Notes: generated by a model not told the origin, from the letters alone. A DNA stretch of 64,000 nt from Sulfoacidibacillus ferrooxidans (GCF_022606465.1 NZ_JALBUF010000009.1:1-64000); one strand, 5' to 3'. Numbered from the stretch's first letter, positions 1 through 9,597 are shown. Made by a program: numbers and translations.

Positions 1-29
1 TCCTGAGCCAGGATCAAACTCTTAATTCA
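1..29 (-). rRNA. rrs: 16S ribosomal RNA, 5' end only (gene continues off the left edge)
   Basis: Positions 1-22 read on the minus strand give the universally conserved 16S start, AGAGTTTGATCCTGGCTCAG followed by GA. The mature 5' end is normally about 7 bases upstream of that block, so I place it near 29. The rest of the gene lies outside the window. A promoter and an rRNA-type leader lie just upstream at 70-161, so this is the beginning of an rrn operon transcribed leftward. Confidence 0.95.
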
Positions 30-70
30 TGTCTACTACTTCTTTGCTCGCGTGTTTGTCTCTTGTTGCA

Positions 71-87
71 TTTAGTTTTCAAGGATC
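71..87 (-). promoter_or_regulatory. rRNA leader, boxA-like antitermination segment
   Basis: On the minus strand this reads GGATCCTTGAAAACTAAA, the usual sequence found shortly before 16S or 23S genes in Bacillales. It lies between the rrn promoter and the 16S start. By family knowledge this segment takes part in Nus-dependent antitermination and RNase III processing; only the sequence match is seen here. Confidence 0.6.
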
Positions 88-132
88 CACTTGCTTGCCT
101 TCTTCGCGCCGCCGTTCGTGGCGACAGATAGT

Positions 133-161
133 AATATACCACTTACACCCGCCTAAGTCAA
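133..161 (-). promoter_or_regulatory. rrn operon sigma-A promoter
   Basis: On the minus strand a -35 TTGACT (156-161) is followed by a 17-base spacer and a -10 TATATT (133-138). This is near consensus for the vegetative sigma factor. Transcription would start around 126, about 100 bases upstream of the 16S 5' end. The sequence further upstream (160-500) is very AT-rich, as expected for UP elements. Confidence 0.85.
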
Positions 162-753
162 CGTTGCAAGAACTAATTTATTGATAAAAAACATTGAAAT
201 AAATCCCAACATCATCAACCTGTTGATTACCCATGAATAGCTTACATAATCTCATAATGATTAAAGTAATTATCAATGTAGTCATGGACTCGATTGCATG
301 CAATAACCATTGTTATGGTTCAACTATGATTATGTCGCCTCATCCAAACATCGGAAAAATTAGTTTACATGATGATGCATATCGTGGGAATTACAGCGTC
401 TACTTTATGGAATTCAATCTTATTACGCAGTACAGAATTTCATTCAAAATTACAAATAAATATCAAAAAATAACTCACAAAAATAAGCCGATTCTCGACT
501 ATACTATATAGTGAGTCTGACCATGCACATCGAGACGTTAACTTTTTTGAATACAGTTCGTACTGAAATTTTATTTTTAAGGCGTTTTCTAAGGCACAGG
601 TGCTTATGAAAACGCATATGGTACGTTGAGTCCATCGACTGGCGCAGTCACGGGGATACAGTAAACTAGCACTTGCTCGATGGACTCAAACTAATACATA
701 ACATATCAAATTGAATCAGTGACAATTCGCTCACACGCAGCCTATTAAGGTAC
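162..753. other. Gene-free, AT-rich interval between trmD and the rrn operon
   Basis: No convincing gene is present. The only open frame (233-511, plus) lacks a ribosome binding site, has AT-driven composition and resembles no family I know. Two inverted repeats stand out. Repeat one pairs 582-589 with 608-615 (GCGTTTTC / GAAAACGC). Repeat two is a 13-bp perfect stem, 626-638 with 677-689 (TTGAGTCCATCGA and complement), around a 38-base loop. Neither is followed by a U-tract on either strand, so neither is a clear intrinsic terminator. rplS, which follows trmD in B. subtilis, is absent. Confidence 0.6.
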
Positions 754-1500
754 TTATTTGGGAATGTCGATCCCCTGTTTCCATTTGCGAATGCGTTGTT
801 GATCCGCGAGACTCAATTCTAGAATTTCGATCATATCTGGACGTCTTGTATACGTTCGATACAAAGCCTGCTCATGCCGCCACTCAGCAATATTTTTGTG
901 ATGGCCTGAGAGTAATATATCCGGTACACACCAACCTCTAAAATCTCTTGGTCGAGTATACTGGGGAAACTCTAGCAATCCATGTGAAAATGAATCCGTA
1001 TCGGTACTTTCTTCATTTCCTAGCACCCCTGGAATCAGTCTGACTACCGCATCCATAACGACCATTGCAGCAAGCTCTCCAGAAGTGAGAACATAATCCC
1101 CTATCGATATCTCATCCGTTACTAAATGCTCGCGGACTCGTTCGTCATATCCTTCATAATGACCACAAATCATGATCATCCTAGGCTCTCCAGCTAACTC
1201 CAAAGCCTTTTCTTGCGTAAACGGAACTCCCTGTGGGGTTAGCAATATTACTCGCGGTTTAGTGGTAGCATCAATAGTAAGCGACTCAACTGCGCGAAAG
1301 ATGGGATCAGGTTTTAGCACCATACCGGCACCACCACCAAACGGATAGTCATCAACAGTATGGTGGCGATCTTGCGAGAATTCACGAAAATTAGTTATAT
1401 CAATTGTAACAAATCCTTGATCTTGAGCCCTCTTCATCATGCTTGAGCCTATTACCCCATAAAACATGTCCGGGAATAACGTCAAAACGTCAACTTTCAC
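754..1500 (-). CDS. trmD: tRNA (guanine-N1-)-methyltransferase TrmD
   Basis: TrmD methylates N1 of G37 in tRNAs that carry G36, using S-adenosylmethionine, and so prevents +1 frameshifting. The 248-residue product has the SPOUT trefoil-knot signatures: a GGGAGMV segment near residue 57, [10 protein letters not shown] at 112-121 and [10 protein letters not shown] near 133-142. The open frame extends upstream into rimM, but I start at the GTG at 1500 because a GGAGTGG ribosome site precedes it and the protein then begins [12 protein letters not shown] as in homologues. It follows rimM by 17 bases, the usual rpsP-rimM-trmD order, and is the last gene of this operon. Confidence 0.97.
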   Translation of the reverse strand: MKVDVLTLFPDMFYGVIGSSMMKRAQDQGFVTIDITNFREFSQDRHHTVDDYPFGGGAGMVLKPDPIFRAVESLTIDATTKPRVILLTPQGVPFTQEKALELAGEPRMIMICGHYEGYDERVREHLVTDEISIGDYVLTSGELAAMVVMDAVVRLIPGVLGNEESTDTDSFSHGLLEFPQYTRPRDFRGWCVPDILLSGHHKNIAEWRHEQALYRTYTRRPDMIEILELSLADQQRIRKWKQGIDIPK

Positions 1501-1517
1501 TATTGTTCCACTCCGAC

Positions 1518-2021
1518 TTAATCCAGTAATCCTGGTAGGATGTGAACATCCATCCGTTTGTTTTTCGTATCTACTTGTAAAATGCAATCAGGAATAGCAG
1601 GAAGTAGTATATCTTTACCTTCCTGTGTCCTCACAACATATACATCATTTGCTCCAGGAGTTAGCACTTCGCGCACTATCCCCAAAAGAATGCCGTTCTC
1701 ATAAACTTGACAATCGACTAACTCATGGATAAAGTAATGCCCACTTGGTAAAGAAACTAACTCTGACTCAACAACTTTTAATTCACATCCACGTAGTTTA
1801 GCTACTTCATCCATTCCTTCATATTCATGAAAACTCACTACGTAGACGCGTCCCTGCGGTCTTCCGGTCTTAACTGTAACCGGAATCACATCACCCGATG
1901 GTTTAACTAGTAAAAGTTTTGAGCCTTTAGTAAATCTGACTTCTGGAAAGTCAGTGCGGGAGAATACGCGCGCTTCTCCCTTTAGTCCATGAGTACCAAC
2001 AATAACCCCAACAGTATACAA
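1518..2021 (-). CDS. rimM: 16S rRNA processing protein RimM
   Basis: RimM binds ribosomal protein S19 and helps mature the 30S head domain. The 167-residue product starts at TTG (2021) with GGGGAAA upstream. It shows the N-terminal RimM beta-barrel start, [18 protein letters not shown], and a C-terminal PRC-barrel with DCILQVD near residue 145. It lies between ylqD and trmD, matching the B. subtilis arrangement, and is probably co-transcribed with rpsP. Confidence 0.95.
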   Translation of the reverse strand: MYTVGVIVGTHGLKGEARVFSRTDFPEVRFTKGSKLLLVKPSGDVIPVTVKTGRPQGRVYVVSFHEYEGMDEVAKLRGCELKVVESELVSLPSGHYFIHELVDCQVYENGILLGIVREVLTPGANDVYVVRTQEGKDILLPAIPDCILQVDTKNKRMDVHILPGLLD

Positions 2022-2065
2022 CGTTTCCCCACTCAGACTAGTTCACCTTCCTATAACGAGTACTA

Positions 2066-2494
2066 CTATTCAATTTTCATGCCATTACGACGAATCTCTA
2101 CTACAACACCATCTTTTAAAACGATCTCGCTACCTAATAAAATTTGATCCCACGAATCCCCAACACGGATATCCGCACTTGTCTCCAGCGTCCCATTCGG
2201 AACTTCCGCATTCAAATCCATTTGCTGAATCTGCGTAAGTTGCTGAATCAATTGTTCACGTCTAGTAATACGTTGATTTCGTTCATTTTCTAGATGTTGT
2301 TCTGTCGCTTGGACAGCTCCATCACCCTGTTTTTCAGCATCCCTCAACATTTGTTTTCCACGAAATTCAAGTTCTTCGAGTTCAGCAATCGTTGTATTAA
2401 TGTGACGGCGCAATTCCGCTAACCAACTTTGTTTTGTTTCTTCAGTCAAAATCACTTTCACAGCAACAGGTTGTCTAATAGTTAACAAACTCAT
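2066..2494 (-). CDS. ylqD: YlqD family protein
   Basis: The 142-residue protein has a short beta-rich N-terminus (LLTIRQPVAVKVILTEE), a charged coiled-coil middle (about residues 25-90) rich in Glu, Gln and Arg, and a beta-rich end (GSEIVLKDGVVVEIRRNGM). This layout and its place between khpA and rimM match YlqD of Bacillales. No biochemical function is established for the family as far as I know. An imperfect hairpin and about 100 untranslated bases separate it from khpA, so its expression may be partly uncoupled from the upstream genes. Confidence 0.85.
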   Translation of the reverse strand: MSLLTIRQPVAVKVILTEETKQSWLAELRRHINTTIAELEELEFRGKQMLRDAEKQGDGAVQATEQHLENERNQRITRREQLIQQLTQIQQMDLNAEVPNGTLETSADIRVGDSWDQILLGSEIVLKDGVVVEIRRNGMKIE

Positions 2495-2593
2495 ACACTC
2501 CTTAGTTCAAATAAAATGGGACTACTCCCGCGTGAAATCAAGTATCTACCTTCCATATCTGATAACAAGGTCACACATACCATAACCTAAAAT

Positions 2594-2622
2594 AGGGACA
2601 CGGCGTTTCCGCCAGCGCCCCT
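2594..2622 (-). other. Intercistronic hairpin at the khpA stop codon
   Basis: On the minus strand a stem closed by a GAAA tetraloop (GGCG-GAAA-CGCC core, outer GGGG/TCCC pairs separated by a small internal loop) begins at the khpA stop codon. It is followed by CCCTATTTTAG. The weak U-run makes it a possible partial terminator or 3'-end stabiliser between khpA and ylqD. Confidence 0.4.
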
Positions 2623-2848
2623 ACACAATCTCAATACTAACGCGTCTTCCATCCGAGATTGCCGCTGTAGATAGCAATGTTCGAAACGCTTTTATCAAGC
2701 GTCCCCCCTTGCCTACAATCTTGCCAACATCAGATGGAGAAACGGATATTTCATATACAGTCACTTGTTCTCTTTGCACCTCTCGCACGGAGACAGCCTC
2801 AGGCTGTTCAACTAATCCACGTGCGATAAGTTCAACTAGTTCTTTCAC
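2621..2848 (-). CDS. khpA: KH-domain RNA-binding protein KhpA (YlqC)
   Basis: KhpA is a small single-KH-domain RNA-binding protein that in other Gram-positives partners with KhpB (Jag) in RNA-based control of growth and division. The KH signature VGKIVGKGGRLIKAFRTLL lies at about residues 42-60 of 75. I choose the GTG at 2848 (VKELVELIARGLV) because GGGGGCG lies 8 bases before it and homologues begin KELVE; a GTG five codons upstream (2863) is also open. The gene sits between rpsP and ylqD, as in other Firmicutes. Confidence 0.9.
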   Translation of the reverse strand: MKELVELIARGLVEQPEAVSVREVQREQVTVYEISVSPSDVGKIVGKGGRLIKAFRTLLSTAAISDGRRVSIEIV

Positions 2849-2895
2849 CTGAATCGCCCCCACTAAAAGACGCGAGATTAAATGTGACGGAGTTC

Positions 2896-3168
2896 TTATT
2901 TACCTTGACGCATTTCATGAACTTTCTTCATGATACCAATCTGACTCAATAAATTACGAGCTGAATCAGAAGGTTGCGCTCCAGTTTGTAGCCAATAGAT
3001 CGCACGATCTTCTTTTATTTTAATTTGCGCTGGATCTGTTAGTGGATTATAAGTTCCGATTTCTTCCACAAAACGACCGTCGCGAGGTGATCTTGCATCT
3101 GCCACAACCACGCGATAAAACGGGGATTTTTTTGCTCCCATACGCTTCAAACGAATCTTCACTGCCAT
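2896..3168 (-). CDS. rpsP: 30S ribosomal protein bS16
   Basis: bS16 is a 30S assembly protein. The protein starts [20 protein letters not shown], the canonical opening, and contains VEEIGTYNP near residue 33. I use the ATG at 3168, preceded by AAGGAGGTGAG, rather than the frame opening three codons earlier, which overlaps the ribosome site. It is the first ribosomal gene of the rpsP-khpA-ylqD-rimM-trmD block and lies directly downstream of ffh. Confidence 0.97.
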   Translation of the reverse strand: MAVKIRLKRMGAKKSPFYRVVVADARSPRDGRFVEEIGTYNPLTDPAQIKIKEDRAIYWLQTGAQPSDSARNLLSQIGIMKKVHEMRQGK

Positions 3169-3210
3169 TTTTCTCACCTCCTTACAAGGATTTTACAAAT
3201 ACTTCTTCAC

Positions 3211-4611
3211 TTAGTGCCTTCGTTTTCCTTTGCGCGAACCACCATATGATGAACCGCCACCCTTAAATTGACCAGCAAGTCCACCTAATGCGCGCGATGG
3301 ATTCTTCCCAAGCGACGAGAACTGTTTCATCAATTTACGCATCTCATCGAACTTGCGCAATAATTGATTCACATCTCGAACTTCCATGCCACTACCTTTT
3401 GCAATTCTTTGCCGCCGGCTGGAACTTTTCATCACAAGATCAGGATTACGCCTTTCAGCGAGAGACATCGAATAAATAATAGCTTCGATCTTTTTGATCT
3501 GCCCTTCATCTACAGATGCACCTTGCAATTGTTTCATCTTGCCCATTCCAGGAATCATCCCAAGCAATTGGTCGAGTGGACCCAACTTGCGAACCTGTTG
3601 CAACTGCGATAAAAAATCTTCAAGAGTAAACTCGTTGCGTCGAATCTTTGCTTCCAACTCACGCGCATCTTTTTCATCAATCGTAGCTTGCGCACGTTCA
3701 ATTAAAGTCATCACATCGCCCATGCCAAGAATGCGAGACGCCATGCGATCTGGGTAAAAAGGCTCTAGCGCTTCAGGTTTCTCACCTGTCCCAACAAACT
3801 TGATGGGACAGCCTGTTACATGCCGCACACTAAGGGCAGCACCACCACGCGTATCCCCATCTAATTTCGTCATAATCAGACCAGTCAATGAAAGTTGCTC
3901 ATGAAAATGTTGTGCAACATTGACAGCATCTTGCCCAGTCATCGCATCTACTACAAGAAGAATCTCATCCGGTTCAGCAACTCTTTGTATATCTAGCAAC
4001 TCATGCATCAATGCCTCATCGATATGCAATCGCCCAGCCGTATCAATCAAGACGTAATCAAAACCTCCACGTCTCGCTTCATCCATGGCCTGTCGTGCAA
4101 TATCTTGCGGACTCACCTGATCTCCTAGCGAAAAAACAGATACCCCAATTTGTCCGCCGAGAACTTGTAACTGTTTAATTGCTGCAGGTCGATAAATATC
4201 TGCTGCCACCAATAATGGATGACGATGCTCTGTGTTTTTTAAATGAAGAGCAAGTTTCGCGGCGGCTGTTGTCTTACCAGCTCCCTGCAACCCTGCCAAC
4301 ATGATCACAGTAGGAGGTTTAGCCGCATGAGCGATCTTCACCTGTTCTCCACCCATAAGCTCTGTCATCTCATCGTTCACAATCTTGATGACTTGCTGTG
4401 CAGCAGATAAGCTCTGTAAAATCTCTTGGCCCACAGCGCGTTCTCTTATGCGATCTATAAAATCTTTAGCAACAACGTGGTTGACGTCCGCCTCAAGTAA
4501 AGCGCGTCGAATCTCACGCAAAGCGTCTTTAACGTCATCTTCAGACAAACGCCCCTTGCCGCGCAGTTTTTGAAATGCACCTTGCAGGCGAGTCGTCAAT
4601 GTATCAAACAT
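3211..4611 (-). CDS. ffh: Signal recognition particle protein Ffh (SRP54)
   Basis: Ffh binds SRP RNA and signal peptides and, with FtsY, delivers nascent membrane proteins to the Sec translocon. The 466-residue product has the N domain (1-90), the G domain with P-loop GLQGAGKTTAA near residue 107, DTAGR near 190 and TKLDGD near 248, then a methionine-rich M domain from about 300 (GMIPGMGKM). It ends in a Gly/Ser/Arg/Lys-rich tail. ylxM lies directly upstream, the conserved SRP gene pair, and ftsY is two genes upstream, so all three SRP-pathway proteins are grouped. Confidence 0.98.
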   Translation of the reverse strand: MFDTLTTRLQGAFQKLRGKGRLSEDDVKDALREIRRALLEADVNHVVAKDFIDRIRERAVGQEILQSLSAAQQVIKIVNDEMTELMGGEQVKIAHAAKPPTVIMLAGLQGAGKTTAAAKLALHLKNTEHRHPLLVAADIYRPAAIKQLQVLGGQIGVSVFSLGDQVSPQDIARQAMDEARRGGFDYVLIDTAGRLHIDEALMHELLDIQRVAEPDEILLVVDAMTGQDAVNVAQHFHEQLSLTGLIMTKLDGDTRGGAALSVRHVTGCPIKFVGTGEKPEALEPFYPDRMASRILGMGDVMTLIERAQATIDEKDARELEAKIRRNEFTLEDFLSQLQQVRKLGPLDQLLGMIPGMGKMKQLQGASVDEGQIKKIEAIIYSMSLAERRNPDLVMKSSSRRQRIAKGSGMEVRDVNQLLRKFDEMRKLMKQFSSLGKNPSRALGGLAGQFKGGGSSYGGSRKGKRRH

Positions 4612-4636
4612 ATAGCACCTCTCGCTCTTATTCTAT

Positions 4637-4972
4637 CTAACCCCGCATAAGTTCACGCAATACTCCAGCTACTTCCTCAGTCACACGAAACTCACTTTTA
4701 AGCTGATCAATCAGTTCATCAAGCAACTTTAAACGTCGCCTTTCACTTGCAATCAAGTGGAGTCTTTCTTCATAACCCTGCAACTGATCAATCGTCCTAT
4801 GAACCAGATCGTGTACAGCTTGGCGACTAATCTCTAGCTCTTGCGCAACTTCAGCTAACGAAAGATCATCAAAGAGCCTCATAGAAAGTACCTTTTGCTG
4901 TCGTTCCGTAAGTAGTGCCCCGTAATAATCAAAAAGCAAATGGGTTTCAACTGTGTTCCACTGCCCGCTCAT
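4637..4972 (-). CDS. ylxM: YlxM family DNA-binding regulator
   Basis: YlxM is a small helix-turn-helix protein always found next to ffh; in streptococci it modulates SRP activity. The 111-residue product has a sigma-70 region 4-like HTH around residues 25-65 (TERQQKVLSMRLFDDLSLAEVAQ, then ISRQAVHDLVHRT). I start at the ATG at 4972, preceded by GGTGAG; a GTG three codons upstream is also open. Spacing to ffh is 25 bases. Confidence 0.92.
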   Translation of the reverse strand: MSGQWNTVETHLLFDYYGALLTERQQKVLSMRLFDDLSLAEVAQELEISRQAVHDLVHRTIDQLQGYEERLHLIASERRRLKLLDELIDQLKSEFRVTEEVAGVLRELMRG

Positions 4973-5037
4973 ATAGCTCACCGCTCATGGTAGTATAGGC
5001 TTAGTTTACCCTTCTACTCTTCAGCTGTCAAGCATAA

Positions 5038-5988
5038 TTACTTGTCATCCATGGACTCTTCTGAACTAGACAATGTTTCATTCGGGAATAGCGCTTTTGC
5101 AAATTCATCAGCAGAAAAAGGCTGTAAATCATCCTTTTGTTCACCGATACCAATCCACTTCACAGGAATCCCTAGCTCCTGGTTAATCGCAATGATGACT
5201 CCACCTTTTGCTGTACCATCAAGCTTTGTTAACACAATGCCAGAAACATGAGCGATTTCCTTAAACAACTTAGCTTGTACAATCGCATTTTGCCCAGTAG
5301 TAGCATCTAAGACGAGTAACACTTCATGTGGAGCATCGGGAATCTCGCGCGTAATGACGCGATATATTTTCTCTAATTCAGCCATTAAATGAGTTTTATT
5401 TTGTAATCTTCCTGCAGTATCACAAAAAAGAATGTCCACCTTCCGAGAACGAGCCGCGGCGATCGCATCATAGATAACTGCCGCTGCGTCAGAGCCGGTC
5501 GTCTGCCTAATCACCTCAACGCCCGCTCGTTCCCCCCATACAACTAACTGTTCAATCGCAGCTGCACGAAAAGTATCGCCCGCAGCTAGCATTACTTTTT
5601 TACCTTGTGAGCGATAATAATGTGCCATTTTGCCAATTGTCGTGGTCTTTCCCACACCATTGACACCGACTAAAAGTACAATTGTAAGGCCTGTGTCTAC
5701 CATATTCATGGCTGTGGGATTTTCATGTAAAATATCAACGATCAATTGCCGCAAAACTGGAATCAATTGATCTGCAGTACTAAGCTTTTGTTTACGCGCT
5801 TCTTTTTCTATGCGTTCAAGTAAATATTGTGATGTGGCTACGCCCATATCTGCAGCTAAAAGTGCATCTTCTAATTCCTCATACACCTGTGCATCAATTT
5901 TGCGACGAAATAAAGCACTTTCTACTCGTTCTGTAAATCGTTGCCGCGTCTTTGATAAACCATCTTTTAGGCGTTCAAAAAAACCCAT
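5038..5988 (-). CDS. ftsY: SRP receptor GTPase FtsY
   Basis: FtsY is the membrane-associated receptor that docks Ffh-ribosome complexes. The 316-residue protein has an N domain (about 1-95) and a G domain with P-loop GVNGVGKTTTIGK near residue 108, GDTFRAAA near 135, DTAGRLQNK near 190 and TKLDGTAKGG near 248. As in other Gram-positives it lacks the long acidic A domain of E. coli FtsY. It lies 36 bases after smc, the conserved rnc-smc-ftsY operon. Confidence 0.98.
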   Translation of the reverse strand: MGFFERLKDGLSKTRQRFTERVESALFRRKIDAQVYEELEDALLAADMGVATSQYLLERIEKEARKQKLSTADQLIPVLRQLIVDILHENPTAMNMVDTGLTIVLLVGVNGVGKTTTIGKMAHYYRSQGKKVMLAAGDTFRAAAIEQLVVWGERAGVEVIRQTTGSDAAAVIYDAIAAARSRKVDILFCDTAGRLQNKTHLMAELEKIYRVITREIPDAPHEVLLVLDATTGQNAIVQAKLFKEIAHVSGIVLTKLDGTAKGGVIIAINQELGIPVKWIGIGEQKDDLQPFSADEFAKALFPNETLSSSEESMDDK

Positions 5989-6024
5989 GTGCTTTGCCTC
6001 TTTCTATCATTCGCCTTTGTGGCG

Positions 6025-9000
6025 TTATGCAGAAGCCGTTTCTTCTTCTAAAACTCGTACTGACACCAATTTCGAAACACCAGAATCTTGCATCGTCACA
6101 CCGTACAGCACGTCTGCCGCTTCCATAGTACCACGACGATGTGTAATCACTACAAACTGCGTTTGTCGCGCAAAGCTTTGTAAGTAATCTGCAAATCGAC
6201 TCACATTCGCCTCATCAAGAGCTGCCTCAACCTCATCTAGCACACAAAAAGGTACTGGTTTCACGTGTAGAATCGCAAATAATAAGGCTAGCGCAGTAAG
6301 TGCACGCTCACCCCCTGAAAGCAAGGATAAGGTTTGCATCTTTTTCCCTGGTGGTTCAGCAGTAATCTCAATTCCTGATTGAAGCGGATTCGCCTCATCG
6401 AGCAAGAACACATCTGCCTGTCCACCCTCAAAAAGCGATGCAAAGACTTCTCGAAAGTGTCGTCTAATATCTGCAAACGACTCCATAAAACGTGTAGACA
6501 TTTCTAAATCGATGTCGCTAATTAATGCCTGCAATTGCTCTCTAGCATGCGTCAAATCACTAGCTTCTGTTTGCAAAAACAACTGCCGTTCACGCACTTG
6601 CTCATATTCTTCAATAGCCAATATATTTACTTCGCCTAGCGCATCCAATTGGCGTTTCAGATCTGCTAATTGAACTTTAGCACCATCTAGTGGTTCGATA
6701 AGTGGGTACCGTTGTTGAGCTAATTCAAAACCAAGTTCGTAATCATTCCTAAGGCTTTCAGTTTTAGTTTCAAGTTCTCCATCAAGTTTACTCAAATGAA
6801 CGTCAACCTGATGCACTTTCTGTCTAAGTTTTAAAGATTCAGCTCGAATAGCTTGAGAAAAGTGGTCACTCGCTTCTATCTGCTGAAGCAAACTAGTGCG
6901 AATCATACGAACCGATTCGAGCAGCTTACTAACCTCACTTCGCGCTGCGATTGCCTCTGTGGCTAAGCGCTCCTGTTCCTGCAACACTTGACTTAGTTCT
7001 CCCATGCGCAAGATCATCTTCTGCTGTTCGCCATCAAGTCTCTCACTTTCAACCCTTAATGCATCTAGTTGAAGTGAAAGTTGATCGCCTGCAACAATTG
7101 CACCTCGCAATGCCTCTTCTTGCTCTGCAAGAGAAACTCGCAAGTCAGTTAGCAAATCATGATGACCTATCACCCTGGCTTCTTCCTGCAACATATGATC
7201 TTCAAGCGCCTTTAATTCACTTTCTGAGCGAGCCCCTTCTTCACTGATCACCTGTAAAGCAGATGCAAGTGCGTCCAATTGAGTTTCACAAATTCTCAGT
7301 TCATCAGTAACAAATTCACGTTCCTGTTCAAGTGCTTGCCGTTTACTCTCCACCGTTTTACATTCGGCTATGAGCATATTTTGTTTTAGATCGTAAGCAC
7401 GAACTTGCTCTACCAGGCTACCTAATTCCGTTTGCAACTTCTCCCGTTTATCCCGAAGTGTTGTAACGTGTACTTGAGCATTCTTTTTATTCATTTGTAC
7501 GGAGTCGAGTTTTACAGTTACTTCCTGCATCTGCTCTTCAAGTAATTGAATTTCGCGTGCTCTCCCAAGTAATGCAGTACCTCTGCGGCCTATACTACCA
7601 CCTGTCATTGACCCACCAGGATTTACTACATCTCCGGCGATTGTAACTATACGAGTGCGATATTGCATCATCTTTGCAATCACATTGGCCTGCGCAAGTT
7701 GCTTTGCAATCACTACATTTCCAAGTAACGATTCAATAACCGCCTGATATTTTATATCAGTTTGAACGAGATCACTTGCAACTCCAAGAAAGCCATCTAT
7801 GTTTGACATGGCTTGCACGTCGCGAACAGCCAATTTCCTCCCAGTAATCGTTACAAGAGGAAGAAATGTTGCCCGCCCCAATTGTCGCTTTTTTAGATAT
7901 TCAATCGCCGCTCGCGCATCGCTTTCTGTTTCAACGACAACATGTTGCAAACTCCCACCGAGCGCTATTTCAATGGCAATCTCGTATTCTTTTGATACTT
8001 GTACAAGATCGGCTACAACTCCGTGAATCCCTTGTAACTCTGCCCGCTGTTTAGATCTTAGGATGGCCTTTGGTCCACTCGCATACCCATCTAAATCTCT
8101 CTGTAAATCTTGTAGCGTTCGATGTCGACTCTCAAGTTCGACCTTGTGTCGTTCCAATTGTTCTGCTGTAACACCAAGCTGCGAAAGATATTGTTCCTTT
8201 TTTAAGAGTTCTTCATAGAGAGCTTCAGATTGCATGGCGACATCTTTAGAAGATAACTCCAATGCTTGTCTATCGCTATTTAGATCCTCTGCATTTTTCT
8301 GTAATTGTGTAATCAATGTGTCCAATTCTACAATATCCCTGTCATAACGCTCCAGCTTTTGTACATGCTTTGTACGCTCTTGAGACAAAGTCTTTTGTTC
8401 ATTGCGATCACTCGCTTGACGCCGCATCACTTCAATCATAGTGGCGCGAGATTCAGCTATCTTAGAACGCAATAAAGCAATAACACCTTGACCATCTTGT
8501 TCATCAAGTTTCACGCGAACTTCTTCACGAAGTGTTCTCACTTGCTGTTCAAGTACACTTACCTGATGTGCATTTAATTCCACATTTGTTTTTAAAGTCG
8601 CTTGCGAAGCGATGACTCGAACACGTTGTTCACGCAATGACTCTACTTGGGCTATCATGTGTTCTTGACGTTCAACACTAACTCGTCGATTGGCTTCACA
8701 TTGTTCCATAGCCGACGTAGCATCGATAAACTCCGACGATAAAGCAGAGTACTCAGTCTCTACGTCATCAAATTGAGCTTTAATGTCTGACATCTGATTT
8801 TCAGACTCAGCCTCTTTTTGTTCCTGTAACATCAATTTTGCTTGCAATGCATCTTGTTCAGCCATCATAGCCATTCTTTTTTGCGATAAATCGTGAATAT
8901 CCGCAGCCAGTACCATGATATGAAGCCGTTCTACTTCGCCTACTACTTGCTTATACTGTTTTGCAATCTCCGCTTTTTTCTCAAGTGCCAACACTTGCCC

Positions 9001-9597
9001 ATCTAGTTCAGATAAAATATCTTGTACCCGGAGAAGATTCTGATCAGCCTCTGCTAACTTGCGTTCTGCTTCACGCCTTCGCCACTTAAACTTAACAATT
9101 CCAGCCGCCTCTTCAAAAACTCCACGACGCTCATCTGATTTATTTGATAAAATCTCCTCAATACGACCCTGTCCAATAATGGAATACGCCTCTCGACCCA
9201 CACCCGTATCCATAAATAATTCAGAGATGTCTCTCAATCTACAGGGAGACTTATTGATCAGATACTCACTTTCTCCAGACCGATAGACTCTTCTAGTTAC
9301 GGATACCTCTGCGTAATCAAGTGGAAGAACACGCTCACGATTATCGAGTGTGAGCGTTACTTCGCAAAAATTCACAGCTTTTCTTGCTTGACTACCTGAG
9401 AAAATAACATCTTCCATTTTCGCACCGCGCAACGATCGTGCACTTTGCTCACCAAGCACCCACCGAATGGCATCCGAAATATTGCTTTTACCGCTACCAT
9501 TAGGACCTACAACTGCGGTGACTCCAGGTGCGATTTCTAACTCTATGCGATCTGCAAACGACTTGAATCCAAAAACATCTAACCGTTTTAAAAACAT
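6025..9597 (-). CDS. smc: Chromosome segregation ATPase SMC
   Basis: SMC with ScpA and ScpB forms the bacterial condensin that is loaded at parS and near the origin and aligns chromosome arms. The 1190-residue protein shows the N-terminal Walker A GPNGSGKSNISDAIRWV (near residue 32), a long coiled coil, the hinge around 515-650 (GIHGVVADLVQVSKEYEIA), a second coiled coil, the ABC signature LSLLSGGERALTAL near 1090 and Walker B FCVLDEVEAALD near 1120. Length matches B. subtilis SMC. It follows rnc with an 80-base gap that contains no gene. Confidence 0.99.
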   Translation of the reverse strand: MFLKRLDVFGFKSFADRIELEIAPGVTAVVGPNGSGKSNISDAIRWVLGEQSARSLRGAKMEDVIFSGSQARKAVNFCEVTLTLDNRERVLPLDYAEVSVTRRVYRSGESEYLINKSPCRLRDISELFMDTGVGREAYSIIGQGRIEEILSNKSDERRGVFEEAAGIVKFKWRRREAERKLAEADQNLLRVQDILSELDGQVLALEKKAEIAKQYKQVVGEVERLHIMVLAADIHDLSQKRMAMMAEQDALQAKLMLQEQKEAESENQMSDIKAQFDDVETEYSALSSEFIDATSAMEQCEANRRVSVERQEHMIAQVESLREQRVRVIASQATLKTNVELNAHQVSVLEQQVRTLREEVRVKLDEQDGQGVIALLRSKIAESRATMIEVMRRQASDRNEQKTLSQERTKHVQKLERYDRDIVELDTLITQLQKNAEDLNSDRQALELSSKDVAMQSEALYEELLKKEQYLSQLGVTAEQLERHKVELESRHRTLQDLQRDLDGYASGPKAILRSKQRAELQGIHGVVADLVQVSKEYEIAIEIALGGSLQHVVVETESDARAAIEYLKKRQLGRATFLPLVTITGRKLAVRDVQAMSNIDGFLGVASDLVQTDIKYQAVIESLLGNVVIAKQLAQANVIAKMMQYRTRIVTIAGDVVNPGGSMTGGSIGRRGTALLGRAREIQLLEEQMQEVTVKLDSVQMNKKNAQVHVTTLRDKREKLQTELGSLVEQVRAYDLKQNMLIAECKTVESKRQALEQEREFVTDELRICETQLDALASALQVISEEGARSESELKALEDHMLQEEARVIGHHDLLTDLRVSLAEQEEALRGAIVAGDQLSLQLDALRVESERLDGEQQKMILRMGELSQVLQEQERLATEAIAARSEVSKLLESVRMIRTSLLQQIEASDHFSQAIRAESLKLRQKVHQVDVHLSKLDGELETKTESLRNDYELGFELAQQRYPLIEPLDGAKVQLADLKRQLDALGEVNILAIEEYEQVRERQLFLQTEASDLTHAREQLQALISDIDLEMSTRFMESFADIRRHFREVFASLFEGGQADVFLLDEANPLQSGIEITAEPPGKKMQTLSLLSGGERALTALALLFAILHVKPVPFCVLDEVEAALDEANVSRFADYLQSFARQTQFVVITHRRGTMEAADVLYGVTMQDSGVSKLVSVRVLEEETASA

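Noticed and set aside
233-511. A 92-codon plus-strand open frame in the rrn upstream region
   Set aside because: No ribosome binding site, very AT-rich random-looking composition, overlaps the likely UP-element region of the rrn promoter, no family resemblance.
6951-7247. Plus-strand frames of 60-100 codons across smc and other long genes
   Set aside because: All lie antisense to strongly conserved coding sequence and lack ribosome sites.
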